Source of the DNA: Coprococcus phoceensis
GTDB lineage: Bacteria > Bacillota > Clostridia > Lachnospirales > Lachnospiraceae
NCBI RefSeq assembly: GCF_900104635.1
Contig: NZ_FNWC01000007.1
Span: forward strand, 62,001-126,000
Length of the DNA: 64,000 nucleotides
Reading direction: 5' to 3'
A program made the position numbers and the translations under genes. Numbering within the stretch: position 1 is the first letter of the stretch; each line of letters opens with the position of its first letter. A model generated the notes under the pieces. That model was not told where the DNA came from. It did no database searches and saw nothing but the letters and a program-made list of their open reading frames with translations. Shown piece by piece: positions 1 to 8,750 of this stretch.

Positions 1-1203
1 GTGACAGGATATGATATCATTTTCTTCTGGGTAATCCGTATGGTATTCTCAGCGTTTGCACACACAGGAAAATCACCGTTCCACACAGTATTCATTCACG
101 GACTTGTGCGTGATTCACAGGGACGTAAGATGAGTAAATCACTTGGAAACGGAATTGATCCGTTGGAAGTGATCGAACAATACGGTGCAGATGCGCTTCG
201 TATGACGCTTGTGACAGGAAATGCGCCGGGAAATGATATGCGTTTCTATGATGAGCGAGTTGAGGCAAACAGAAACTTTGCGAACAAAGTATGGAATGCA
301 TCTCGTTTTATCTTGATGAACATGGAAGATAAGACAATTACAACACCGGATCTGGGTGAGTTGACACCGACAGATAAGTGGATTCTTTCAAAAGTGAATA
401 CACTTGCAAAAGACGTGACAGAGAATATGGATAAGTTTGAGCTTGGAATCGCACTTCAGAAAGTATATGACTTTATCTGGGATGAGTTCTGTGACTGGTA
501 TATTGAGCTTGCAAAATATCGTATGTATCATGCAGATGAAGATGCAAAAGCTGCAAATGCGACATTATGGACCTTGAAAACAGTATTGGCAAACGGCTTG
601 AAATTGTTACATCCGTTTATGCCGTTTGTGTCTGAGGAAATCTACAGTGCATTAGTGCCGGAAGAAGAGTCTTTGATGATGTCAACATGGCCACAATATA
701 AAGAAGAGTGGAATTTTGCGGCAGAAGAGAATGTGGTAGAACACATGAAAGAAGTAATTCGTGGTGTGCGTAACGTGCGCGCAGAGATGAATGTTGCACC
801 TAGCCGTAAAGCAAAAGCATTTATTGTATGCGAGAATGAGACATTGAGAAATGGTTTGGAAGAAATCAAAATCTCTTCTGCTCCTTTAATGAATGCAAGT
901 GAGATTGTGATTCAGTCAGACAAGGAAGGCGTTGCTGAAGATGCAGTTTCCGTTGTTGTGACAGATGCAGTTGTATATCTTCCGTTGGCAGAACTGGTAG
1001 ATTTTGAACAGGAAATTGAACGTCTGAAAAAGGAAGAAGCAAAATTAGAGAAAGAACTTGCTCGTGTAAACGGAATGCTTGGCAATGAAAAATTCATCAG
1101 CAAAGCGCCGGAAGCTAAGATTAATGAAGAAAAGGCAAAATTAGAAAAATATACACAAATGATGGAACAGGTAAAAGAAAGACTTGCAGGACTTCAAAAA
1201 TAA
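1..1203 (+). CDS. valS: Valyl-tRNA synthetase, C-terminal part (truncated by window edge)
   Basis: Class I aminoacyl-tRNA synthetase that charges tRNA-Val in the cytoplasm. The 400 visible residues are the C-terminal half: the KMSKS catalytic loop is at about residues 43-47 (GRKMSKSLGN), followed by the helical anticodon-binding domain and a terminal coiled coil (about 330-400, rich in EEAKLEKEL-type heptads) that contacts the tRNA in ValRS. The family is usually about 880 aa, so the HIGH motif and editing domain lie left of the window and position 1 is not the true start. The coiled-coil tail favours ValRS over IleRS or LeuRS. Confidence 0.95.
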   Translation: MTGYDIIFFWVIRMVFSAFAHTGKSPFHTVFIHGLVRDSQGRKMSKSLGNGIDPLEVIEQYGADALRMTLVTGNAPGNDMRFYDERVEANRNFANKVWNASRFILMNMEDKTITTPDLGELTPTDKWILSKVNTLAKDVTENMDKFELGIALQKVYDFIWDEFCDWYIELAKYRMYHADEDAKAANATLWTLKTVLANGLKLLHPFMPFVSEEIYSALVPEEESLMMSTWPQYKEEWNFAAEENVVEHMKEVIRGVRNVRAEMNVAPSRKAKAFIVCENETLRNGLEEIKISSAPLMNASEIVIQSDKEGVAEDAVSVVVTDAVVYLPLAELVDFEQEIERLKKEEAKLEKELARVNGMLGNEKFISKAPEAKINEEKAKLEKYTQMMEQVKERLAGLQK

Positions 1204-1241
1204 GTCCTGCGAAAGTCAGGAAATATAGGTGAGGTTAGAGT

Positions 1242-3443
1242 ATGAAACGAATCCACATCAGGAAACCAGATATAAAGGGGAAATTTCAAAAACTAAGACA
1301 TTTAAAAAAGGAAGATATCAAAGAATATTGGCATAAAAAGAAACTTCGAAGAGAAGCAATTTTGGAAAAGAGAAGAAACAGTGCTTTTGCAAAAAAAATG
1401 CAGCCTGTCTACAAAATCATGAACCGATTTTCACTTTTGCTGCATGTGTTGTACGCGTGTCTGATCAACCTTGTGATTGAATCAATTTCAAGACACTCAT
1501 TTTTTGCCGCATGGGATTATATGGTCGGTTCGCCTTGGACATTTTTGTTTAATACGTACTTGATATTTATTACATTTTTACTCGTATATTTGGTGAGAAG
1601 ACGTGTTTTTGTGCGTATATTGATTACCGCTTTCTGGATGATACTTGGTATTACAAATGGCTATATGCTGATGGTGAGGGTAACACCATTCAATGCACAG
1701 GATTTAAAGGTTGCAGGCGATGCGGTGACATTGTTTGATAAATATTTTTCCGGATTTGAGGGCATGATGCTGGCTGTAGGAATCATTGCAGTTGTTGTGT
1801 GGCTCATATCCATGTGGAGAAGAGGCGGACAATACCAGGGAAAGATGCATCGTATTATTGCGCTGATCGGAATTGTGTTCTGCTTTGGAATTACCGGATT
1901 GATCACAAATCTGGCAATCAATAAGCGTGTAGTCTCAAATTATTTTGGGAATATCGCATTTGCGTATGAGGATTATGGATTTCCGTATTGCTTTAGTGCA
2001 AGTGTGTTTAATACAGGAATTTCTCAGCCGAATAATTACAGTAAAGAGACAATTGAACAGATCAGTAATGACGGGAAGATTACAGAGGCAACAACAGGCA
2101 GAAAAGAGATGCCGAATATTATTTTTATTCAGCTGGAATCTTTCTTTGACCCAAGTGAAGTGGAGTTTTTCACAACATCAGAAGACCCAATTCCGAATTT
2201 CAGAAAGTTGATGCAAAATTATTCCACAGGGTATTTCAAAGTGCCTTCTGTCGGTGCGGGAACCGCCAATACAGAGTTTGAAGTGCTGACCGGAATGAAC
2301 CTTCGTTATTTCGGACCTGGAGAATATCCATATAAAACGGTCTTGAAATATCAGACGGCAGAGAGTGCGGCAACCGCGCTTGAAAATTTTGGATACGGCA
2401 CACACGCATTACACAACAATGGTGGAAATTTTTATAGCCGTGCAGATGTGTTTAACAATATTGGATTTGACACGTACACAAGTAAAGAGTTCATGAATAT
2501 TTTACAGGTGACAGAAAATGGATGGGCAAAAGATGATATTTTGACACAGCATATTTTAAATGCGATGGATTCCACAGAGCAGCAGGATTTTGTGTTTGGC
2601 ATCACAGTGCAGGGACACGGTGATTATCCGGAAGAAAAAGTGCTGGAGAACCCGAGAATCACAGTCAGTGGAATTGAGGATGAAGGTCGTACAAATGCGT
2701 GGGAATACTATGTGAATCAGCTGTATGAGACTGACCAGTTTATTGGGGAACTTTTACAGAAATTAAAAGAAAGAGGAGAGCCGACAGTGCTTGTACTGTA
2801 CGGGGATCACCTTCCTACAATGGGATTGGAAGCAAAAGATCTGAAGAGCCGTTATCTGTACAATACCAACTATGTAATCTGGGACAATACCGGACTGCAA
2901 AAAGAAGACCGCAATATTCCGTCTTATCAGATTATGGCAGATGTATTTGACAGATTGGATATTCATGCGGGAACGATTTTTAACTATCATCAGACAAGAC
3001 GTCAGACAAAACACTATTTGTCAGACCTGGAATTGCTGCAGTATGATATTTTATATGGAGAGCAGTACGTATATGGCGGAAAAGAAAACAATCCGATAAA
3101 AGAAGGACATATGCAGATGGGTGTGCTTGATGTGACGTTGAGCGAACTGATTGCACAGATGGATGGAAGTTACAGCCTGTACGGAGAGAACTTTACGAAG
3201 TCAAGTAAAGTTTATGTCAATGGTGAAAAACAAAAGACGACATTTTTAAATAATACGAGAATCGATATTTTGGATACTGAGATAAAAGAGGGCGATACGA
3301 TTGAAGTCAGTCAGGTCGGCTCGAGCAATCGAATTTTCAGGACATCGAAACAGTATATTTATCAAGGTGGAAAACTGGTGGAGGCACCGGATACGACCGT
3401 TGATCAGACGGAGGGTACAACAACAGAGAATACAGAACAATAG
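1242..3443 (+). CDS. LTA synthase family sulfatase-fold membrane protein
   Basis: Polytopic membrane enzyme of the alkaline phosphatase/sulfatase superfamily, related to lipoteichoic acid synthase and MdoB-type phosphoglycerol transferases. After a very basic 60-residue N-terminus there are about five membrane segments (roughly 62-80, 98-118, 124-144, 172-192, 204-226), then an extracellular catalytic domain. Family metal/nucleophile motifs are visible: IFIQLESFFDP (Glu about 299), GAGTANTEFEVLTG (likely nucleophile Thr341) and YGDHLPT. The last 100 residues add a small beta domain and an acidic Thr/Glu tail. The substrate (polyglycerolphosphate or another surface glycan) cannot be read from sequence. 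It starts 38 bp after valS. Confidence 0.88.
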   Translation: MKRIHIRKPDIKGKFQKLRHLKKEDIKEYWHKKKLRREAILEKRRNSAFAKKMQPVYKIMNRFSLLLHVLYACLINLVIESISRHSFFAAWDYMVGSPWTFLFNTYLIFITFLLVYLVRRRVFVRILITAFWMILGITNGYMLMVRVTPFNAQDLKVAGDAVTLFDKYFSGFEGMMLAVGIIAVVVWLISMWRRGGQYQGKMHRIIALIGIVFCFGITGLITNLAINKRVVSNYFGNIAFAYEDYGFPYCFSASVFNTGISQPNNYSKETIEQISNDGKITEATTGRKEMPNIIFIQLESFFDPSEVEFFTTSEDPIPNFRKLMQNYSTGYFKVPSVGAGTANTEFEVLTGMNLRYFGPGEYPYKTVLKYQTAESAATALENFGYGTHALHNNGGNFYSRADVFNNIGFDTYTSKEFMNILQVTENGWAKDDILTQHILNAMDSTEQQDFVFGITVQGHGDYPEEKVLENPRITVSGIEDEGRTNAWEYYVNQLYETDQFIGELLQKLKERGEPTVLVLYGDHLPTMGLEAKDLKSRYLYNTNYVIWDNTGLQKEDRNIPSYQIMADVFDRLDIHAGTIFNYHQTRRQTKHYLSDLELLQYDILYGEQYVYGGKENNPIKEGHMQMGVLDVTLSELIAQMDGSYSLYGENFTKSSKVYVNGEKQKTTFLNNTRIDILDTEIKEGDTIEVSQVGSSNRIFRTSKQYIYQGGKLVEAPDTTVDQTEGTTTENTEQ

Positions 3444-3477
3444 ATAGAAAATACACAAGAAAATGATGGTGAGATAA

Positions 3478-4782
3478 GTGGATTATAGAGAAGCGATTAC
3501 GTATATTTTAGAGATACCGAAATTTACAAAGAAAAACAGTTTGGAACACACAAAAGATTTTTTGAGGATTCTTGGTAACCCGGAGAAAGGGAAAAAGATC
3601 ATTCATGTTGCTGGGACAAATGGAAAAGGATCGGTATGTGCATATATGCAGTCGCTTCTTTTGACTGAAAAAAAGACTGTCGGATTTTTTACATCTCCGC
3701 ATCTTGTGAAGATGAATGAGCGGATTCGTATCGATGGAGAAGAAATCAGCGATGAGATGTTTTTAAGTACATTTGATATTGTGTTTGCAGCTGTGCAGAA
3801 AATGAAAGCCGATGGAAAACCACATCCGACTTTTTTCGAGTTTTTATTCGCGATGGCGATGACTGCATTTGCAGACAGTGGGGTGGAGTACATTATACTG
3901 GAAACAGGACTCGGCGGAAGGCTGGATGCGACAAATGCAATTGATGTTCCGTTTTTGACGATCATCACATCGATCAGTTTGGACCATACAGAAATATTGG
4001 GAGAGACGATCGAGGAGATCGCGGCAGAGAAGGCCGGGATTTTAAAGCGCGATGTTCCGATAATTTATATAGGAAAAGAAGAAAAGAGTGCAAAAGTGAT
4101 TCGAGAGTTTGCAGAAAAGGTCGGAGCGCCTTGTAGAGAAATCTCGAAAAATGCGTACGAAATTCAGGAAATCACGAGTAAAGATATTGCATTTTCAATT
4201 ACAAATGCGTATTATGAGAATAGTATTTGGAAACTTGGTACAAAAGCACTTTATCAGGTGGAAAATGCAATGCTCGCATTGGAAGCAATGCGGTATCTTG
4301 TAAAAGAAGAAAAGCATTTGAACCGGTGGAAAGAGGCTCTTTACAAGACTCACTGGGAGGGGAGGATGGAGGAGATCCTGCCTGGGGTCATCTTAGATGG
4401 AGCGCATAACCCTGGTGCAGTCGAAGTATTTGTGGAGAGTGTGAACGCACAACAGGAAAATAATTTTGAAAAAATTATTTTGTTCTCAGCGGTAAAAGAA
4501 AAAGAATATGAAACGATGATACGAATGCTTTGTGAAACAATAGATGCCAAAGAGTATATTTTGACTCAGATTGAGAATGAACGCGGGGTGAGCACAGAGG
4601 AGCTTGCCGGTGTTTTTCGGAAATATACAGATAAAAAGATTATAGAAGAGGAGAATCTCGAAAAGGCGTTTTGCATGGCGCTGAAAGAAAAAGGGGAGAA
4701 TGACAGGGTGTATTGCCTTGGGTCATTGTATCTGGTCGGGATGCTCAAAGAATTAATAGTGGGAGGAAAAAAGCATGCTTAA
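3478..4782 (+). CDS. folC: Bifunctional folylpolyglutamate / dihydrofolate synthase
   Basis: Mur-ligase-like ATP-dependent enzyme that adds glutamate to folates (and to dihydropteroate) in the cytoplasm. The P-loop VAGTNGKGSV is at about residues 43-52; LETGLGGRLDATN and the ISLDHTEILG metal-site motif follow, and GVILDGAHNPGAVEVF marks the C-terminal domain. The 434 residues match the usual family length. It starts with GTG at 3478 after a GGTGAG ribosome site. The end overlaps the start of the next small gene by 8 bp, so the two are translationally coupled. Confidence 0.95.
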   Translation: MDYREAITYILEIPKFTKKNSLEHTKDFLRILGNPEKGKKIIHVAGTNGKGSVCAYMQSLLLTEKKTVGFFTSPHLVKMNERIRIDGEEISDEMFLSTFDIVFAAVQKMKADGKPHPTFFEFLFAMAMTAFADSGVEYIILETGLGGRLDATNAIDVPFLTIITSISLDHTEILGETIEEIAAEKAGILKRDVPIIYIGKEEKSAKVIREFAEKVGAPCREISKNAYEIQEITSKDIAFSITNAYYENSIWKLGTKALYQVENAMLALEAMRYLVKEEKHLNRWKEALYKTHWEGRMEEILPGVILDGAHNPGAVEVFVESVNAQQENNFEKIILFSAVKEKEYETMIRMLCETIDAKEYILTQIENERGVSTEELAGVFRKYTDKKIIEEENLEKAFCMALKEKGENDRVYCLGSLYLVGMLKELIVGGKKHA

Positions 4783-4909
4783 TTTTGAAGAAGAACTAAA
4801 AAAATTCAAACCAAGTCTGGAAGTGGAAGATATCGAGGAGGCAGTCTATCAGGAAGATATGACAGATATGACAGATATTTTACGTGAAATGATGAAACAG
4901 AATAAGTAG
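4775..4909 (+). CDS. Small acidic protein downstream of folC (44 aa)
   Basis: A 44-codon ORF begins with ATG inside the last codons of folC, 8 nt after a GGGAGG ribosome site at 4761-4766. The product (MLNFEEELKKFKPSLEVEDIEE...) is acidic and predicted helical, with a repeated MTDMTDI stretch, no signal peptide and no membrane segment. The overlap, strong ribosome site and tight spacing to the next gene support a real gene. No function is recognised. Confidence 0.7.
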   Translation: MLNFEEELKKFKPSLEVEDIEEAVYQEDMTDMTDILREMMKQNK

Positions 4910-4928
4910 AGGATAAGGGTGAAATTCA

Positions 4929-6269
4929 GTGGAGTATACAAAAAAGTTTCTATATCAATCAAATCAGTGGTATAATGATGGACTTCGCAGGGCAAATATA
5001 AGAGATTTATCCGGAGCGGTTACATCTTTGAAGAAAAGTTTGCAATTTAACAGAGATAATATTGCAGCACGAAATCTTTTGGGACTTGTGTATTTTGGGC
5101 AGGGAGAAGTTGCCGAAGCACTTGTAGAATGGATTATCAGCAAGAATATTAAATCTCATGAGAATATCGCGGACTATTATATCAAAAAGGTTCAGGAGAC
5201 ACCGAGTGAGTTAGAAGTAATGAACCAGGCGATCAAGAAGTATAACCAGTGTCTTACATATTGTCAGCAGGATGGAGAGGATCTTGCGGTGATTCAACTG
5301 AAAAAGGTAGTTGCATCGCATCCGACATTTTTAAAAGCGTACCAGCTTCTTGCGCTTTTGTATCTGAAGACAGAACAGTACGCAAAAGCAAGACAAGTTC
5401 TGAGAAGAGCACATAAATTAGATGCTACAAACGAGATTACAATCCGGTATATGCATGAGCTTACAAAGCTGCACAATAAGAAAACGGCGAAGGCGAAAGA
5501 GGAAAAAGATCAGACAGTCACATACAATCTAGGAAATGAAACGATTATACAGCCGGTGTCGGCATCTTTAAAAGATAATGCAGCTACAATTACGATTATG
5601 AATATTGTGATTGGAATTTTGATGGGAGCGGCGATTGTATGGTTTCTGATTGTTCCCGCAATCAATCACAGCAAATCGACGAAGACGAATAAAGATGTGG
5701 TTGCATACAGTGATCAGATTGCAGCTAAAGAAAGTGAGATCAGTGCACTACAAAAACAGGTGGAAGATTATCAGGCAAAAGAAAAAGAACTGGAAGCCGA
5801 AAAACAGAAAGCGGCCAATACACAGAGCAGTTACGAGGCATTAATCGATGTGATCGATCATTATAATCAGAATAATTACAGTACGACAAATTTGATCGAT
5901 GAGCTGCTTGCACTTTCCACGGATTCGTTAGGAGAAGTCGGAAAAGCACAGTATGATGAGATGACAAGTGAAATATTCCCGAAACAATGTGATAAACTTT
6001 ACCGTTCCGCAAGACAGAGTTATCGAGTGGAAAATTATGGAACAGCGATTGAATCGCTGGAAAAAGTTATGAAGATGAATGAATCCTATGAAGACGGAAA
6101 GGCGCTCTTGCTGCTTGCAGATTCCTATGCGGGAAATGGAGATACGGAAAAAGCGACAGAGAAATATAACCGTGTGATTGAATTATTCCCGGACAGCGAC
6201 GTTGCACAAAAGGCGACAGAAGCATTGAACGGAACGAATGATGATGGTGATAACAATAGCCAGCAATAG
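4929..6269 (+). CDS. TPR-repeat membrane protein with coiled coil
   Basis: Residues 1-175 hold several tetratricopeptide repeats (for example AARNLLGLVYFGQGEVAEAL and the KAYQLLALLYLKTEQYAKA helix pair). One membrane segment is near 220-243, a Glu/Lys-rich coiled coil covers about 255-300, and more TPRs lie at the C-terminus (YRVENYGTAIESLEKV, ADSYAGNGDTEKATEKYNRV). This gives TPR domains on both sides of the membrane. It starts with GTG at 4929. Likely a scaffold for an envelope complex; no enzymatic motif is visible. A strong terminator follows. Confidence 0.75.
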   Translation: MEYTKKFLYQSNQWYNDGLRRANIRDLSGAVTSLKKSLQFNRDNIAARNLLGLVYFGQGEVAEALVEWIISKNIKSHENIADYYIKKVQETPSELEVMNQAIKKYNQCLTYCQQDGEDLAVIQLKKVVASHPTFLKAYQLLALLYLKTEQYAKARQVLRRAHKLDATNEITIRYMHELTKLHNKKTAKAKEEKDQTVTYNLGNETIIQPVSASLKDNAATITIMNIVIGILMGAAIVWFLIVPAINHSKSTKTNKDVVAYSDQIAAKESEISALQKQVEDYQAKEKELEAEKQKAANTQSSYEALIDVIDHYNQNNYSTTNLIDELLALSTDSLGEVGKAQYDEMTSEIFPKQCDKLYRSARQSYRVENYGTAIESLEKVMKMNESYEDGKALLLLADSYAGNGDTEKATEKYNRVIELFPDSDVAQKATEALNGTNDDGDNNSQQ

Positions 6270-6282
6270 AGATACAAAAGAG

Positions 6283-6319
6283 AAAGGATATGTAACAAAT
6301 TTGGTTACATATCCTTTTT
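6283..6319 (+). terminator. Intrinsic terminator after the TPR gene
   Basis: Perfect 14-bp stem, AAAGGATATGTAAC (6283-6296) paired with its complement (6304-6317) around a 7-nt loop, followed by T residues. It separates the folC/TPR group from the spoIIA operon. Confidence 0.85.
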
Positions 6320-6367
6320 GTGTAAAAAAAGGACAGATGTGACTTTTAAAACAGGAGGGAAAGAAAT

Positions 6368-6682
6368 ATGAAGTATCAGGTGGAAGAAAATTGTCTTACA
6401 ATTTTTCTGCCGGGTGAGTTGGATCATCATAATGCAGAAGAGATTCGAAAGGGATCGGATAAACTGATCGAAGAAAATCACATTAAGTGTGTCATTTTTG
6501 ATTTTCAGGAGACAAATTTCATGGACAGTTCAGGAATAGGAGTGATTATGGGAAGATACAAACTAGTGTATCTGCTGGGGGGAGAAGTATGGGCAGTCCA
6601 TGCAAATGAAAGAATGAAAAAGATTTTAACGATGTCCGGCGTGACAAAAATAATTCAGATGTATGAGGAGGAGACGATATGA
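6368..6682 (+). CDS. spoIIAA: Anti-sigma F factor antagonist SpoIIAA
   Basis: STAS-domain anti-anti-sigma factor. In its unphosphorylated form it releases sigma F from SpoIIAB in the forespore. The phosphorylation motif NFMDSSGIGVIMGRY is at about 50-64; by family precedent the second serine (Ser55) is phosphorylated by SpoIIAB. Length (104 aa) is close to the usual 115. AGGAGGG precedes the ATG. It overlaps spoIIAB by 4 bp and heads the spoIIAA-spoIIAB-sigF operon. I could not find a convincing sigma-H promoter upstream. Confidence 0.93.
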   Translation: MKYQVEENCLTIFLPGELDHHNAEEIRKGSDKLIEENHIKCVIFDFQETNFMDSSGIGVIMGRYKLVYLLGGEVWAVHANERMKKILTMSGVTKIIQMYEEETI

Positions 6683-7134
6683 GAAATACAAATGAAATGG
6701 AGCTGATTTTTGACAGTCTGTCTGCGAATGAGGGATTTGCAAGAGTTGCAGTTGCAGCATTTATGACTCAGTTAAATCCGACGGTGGAAGAAGTGGCTGA
6801 TGTGAAGACCGCAATTTCTGAGGCGGTTACAAATGCAGTGATTCACGGATACGAAAATGAGATACATAAGATTTTTATACGATGCAATATCAAAGAGGAG
6901 ACCATTTATATAGAAGTGGAGGATCACGGAAAAGGAATTGAGGATGTAAAAAAAGCGATGGAGCCGCTATTTACAACAAAGCCTGAAATGGATCGGTCGG
7001 GAATGGGATTTTCGTTTATGGAAGCTTTTATGGATCATATTTGTGTGGAATCGGTGCAAGGAGAAGGAACTACGGTAAAAATGCAAAAAACAATCGGAAA
7101 AGGAAGGAAATTATGGACCACACAATCGCTTTGA
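6679..7134 (+). CDS. spoIIAB: Anti-sigma F factor / serine kinase SpoIIAB
   Basis: GHKL-fold kinase and anti-sigma factor that holds sigma F inactive and phosphorylates SpoIIAA. The N-box helix AISEAVTNAVIHGYE (about 47-61) and the ATP-binding loop VEDHGKGIED (about 81-90) are clear, followed by the GMGFSFMEAFMD G2-type segment. 151 aa against about 146 in Bacillus. The ATG overlaps the spoIIAA stop (ATGA). The 3' end overlaps the sigF start by 22 bp, consistent with coupled stoichiometric expression. Confidence 0.93.
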   Translation: MRNTNEMELIFDSLSANEGFARVAVAAFMTQLNPTVEEVADVKTAISEAVTNAVIHGYENEIHKIFIRCNIKEETIYIEVEDHGKGIEDVKKAMEPLFTTKPEMDRSGMGFSFMEAFMDHICVESVQGEGTTVKMQKTIGKGRKLWTTQSL

Positions 7135-7826
7135 TCAGACAATCACACGATGGGGATGAAAAAGCGAGAGAACAATTAGTGGAGGAAAATATCGGTCTGA
7201 TCTGGTGTATTGTAAAACGATTTTATGGAAGAGGTGCAGAGCCGGAGGACTTGTTCCAAATTGGAAGTATTGGTCTTCTGAAAGCAATTGATAAATTTGA
7301 TATGACGTATGATGTCAAGTTTTCAACCTATGCGGTGCCGATGATATCCGGAGAGATTAAGCGCTTTTTGCGGGATGACGGAATGATCAAGGTGAGCAGA
7401 TCTTTGAAAGAACTTTCATACAAAGCATATTTTGCAAAAGAAAAGCTACAGGAAAAGCTTGGAAGAGATCCAACTTTGGAAGAACTGGCAGAAACTATGG
7501 AAGTAGAAAAAGAAGAGCTTGTCATGGCGATGGAGTCGAGTGGTGAAGTGGAATCACTCCATAAACCGATTTACCAGAAAGATGGAAATGAAATTCAACT
7601 GATGGATAAATTAGAGGAGACAGGGGCACAGGAAGAAAAGGTGCTTAATCAGATGCTGCTTGCGCAGCTTTTGGAGGGGCTTGAAAAAGAAGAGCGCCAG
7701 TTGATCTATTTGCGCTATTTTGCAAATCAGACACAGTCGCAGGTGGGAAAGACACTTGGAATTTCTCAGGTTCAGGTGTCGAGACTGGAAAAAAAGATTT
7801 TGAAAAATTTGAGGCAGAAGGTTTAA
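7113..7826 (+). CDS. sigF: RNA polymerase sporulation sigma factor SigF
   Basis: Forespore-specific sigma-70 family factor. Region 2 (RFYGRGAEPEDLFQIGSIGLLKAIDKFD), region 3 (SRSLKELSYKAYFAKEKL) and region 4 (LIYLRYFANQTQSQVGKTLG with SQVQVSRLEKKIL) are in order. The frame is open further upstream, but the start at 7113 has AGGAAGG eight bases ahead and gives MDHTIALI and 237 residues, close to the usual 255. Immediately followed by a terminator. Confidence 0.93.
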   Translation: MDHTIALIRQSHDGDEKAREQLVEENIGLIWCIVKRFYGRGAEPEDLFQIGSIGLLKAIDKFDMTYDVKFSTYAVPMISGEIKRFLRDDGMIKVSRSLKELSYKAYFAKEKLQEKLGRDPTLEELAETMEVEKEELVMAMESSGEVESLHKPIYQKDGNEIQLMDKLEETGAQEEKVLNQMLLAQLLEGLEKEERQLIYLRYFANQTQSQVGKTLGISQVQVSRLEKKILKNLRQKV

Positions 7827-7831
7827 ATCGA

Positions 7832-7869
7832 CCGAGTTCGTAATAGAAAAAGTGCGAACTCGGTTTTTT
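7832..7869 (+). terminator. sigF operon terminator
   Basis: CCGAGTTCG (7832-7840) pairs with CGAACTCGG (7855-7863), followed by six T. It ends the spoIIA operon. Its T-run abuts the promoter of the spoVA operon. Confidence 0.88.
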
Positions 7870-7898
7870 GCATAGTTTTGAGAAAAAATGACATAATA
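7870..7898 (+). promoter_or_regulatory. Forespore (sigma F/G-type) promoter of the spoVA operon
   Basis: GCATA (7870-7874), 17 bp, then CATAATA (7892-7898). This matches the sigma G -35 (GHATR) and -10 (CATNNTA) consensus known from Bacillus spoVA and ssp genes. The position, 29 bp before the first ORF of the spoVA operon, fits. Inference from motif and context only. Confidence 0.72.
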
Positions 7899-7926
7899 AA
7901 GTGCATATGAAGGGAAGGTGAAAATA

Positions 7927-8094
7927 ATGGAAAAGGCAAGAAAGAGAATTCGCATCTGTTTGACATGTATTGTTCTTGCGGCGATTGGAATCGGACTGTT
8001 CTATTATTATTATGAAATAAAAGGAAATGGAACGGCAAATACAGGAACTTTGATTTCAAATGTTGAGATGGGGATAAAAAAATTATGGCAGTGA
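7927..8094 (+). CDS. Small membrane protein heading the spoVA operon (55 aa)
   Basis: ATG at 7927 follows GGGAAGG and encodes 55 residues: a basic N-terminus (MEKARKRIRI), one hydrophobic segment (CLTCIVLAAIGIGLF) with a YYYY run, then a short polar tail. It overlaps spoVAA by 10 bp, so it is co-translated with it. It lies directly behind the forespore promoter and is probably expressed in the forespore. It resembles no SpoVA subunit I recognise. Confidence 0.65.
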   Translation: MEKARKRIRICLTCIVLAAIGIGLFYYYYEIKGNGTANTGTLISNVEMGIKKLWQ

Positions 8095-8750
8095 CGAAGG
8101 ATACCGTTTATATCAAGAGTGAACAGAATGTAGAAGTAAAAAAAAGAGAAGTGAGACTCGGGGACATTTTATCCTTGGAATGTACGAATGAAAAGATTGC
8201 TGCTAGAATCAAAACGATTCTGCTGTTAAAAATTCCAGATACCGGAAAGCACCGATATGTAGTATCTATCCTGAAGATTATAGAGTGTATTCACAGAGAA
8301 TATCCAAATCTGGATATTCAAAATTTGGGAGTACCCGATATTATCGTTACGTATGAGGAACAGAAGGTGACAAATCCAATTGGGCATTTCTTAAAGATTG
8401 TTGGGGTTGTGGCGGTCACATTTATCGGCGCCGGATTTTCCATTATGGCGTTCAATAACGATGTGGATGTTTCACGACTGTTTGCGCAGATTTATGAGTT
8501 TTTTATGGGAAAGCCAAAAGAAGGGTTCAGCGTGTTGGAATTGACGTATTGTGTGGGGCTGATTGTCGGAATTTTAGCATTTTTCAATCATTTCGGAGGG
8601 AAGAAATTTACGGTCGATCCGACTCCGATGGAGGTGGAAATGCGATTGTACGAGAATGATATCCAGACAACGTTGATTGAAAATTATTCCAGAAAGGAGC
8701 AGGAGATGGATGTGGGCAAGACAAGTCATTCTCGCAGTCATCGGACTTAG
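8085..8750 (+). CDS. spoVAA: Stage V sporulation protein AA
   Basis: Membrane component of the SpoVA channel that moves dipicolinic acid into the forespore and out at germination. The N-terminal soluble domain (about 1-95, starting VTKDTVYIKSEQNVEV and containing RLGDILSLEC) is typical of SpoVAA. Two membrane segments follow (about 103-125 and 146-168). 221 aa, near the family norm. It overlaps the preceding small ORF by 10 bp and spoVAB by 41 bp. Confidence 0.9.
   Translation: MAVTKDTVYIKSEQNVEVKKREVRLGDILSLECTNEKIAARIKTILLLKIPDTGKHRYVVSILKIIECIHREYPNLDIQNLGVPDIIVTYEEQKVTNPIGHFLKIVGVVAVTFIGAGFSIMAFNNDVDVSRLFAQIYEFFMGKPKEGFSVLELTYCVGLIVGILAFFNHFGGKKFTVDPTPMEVEMRLYENDIQTTLIENYSRKEQEMDVGKTSHSRSHRT

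Noticed and set aside
6320..6367. Sigma-H promoter for the spoIIA operon
   Set aside because: AGGA is present, but no GAAT-type -10 at the required spacing was found.
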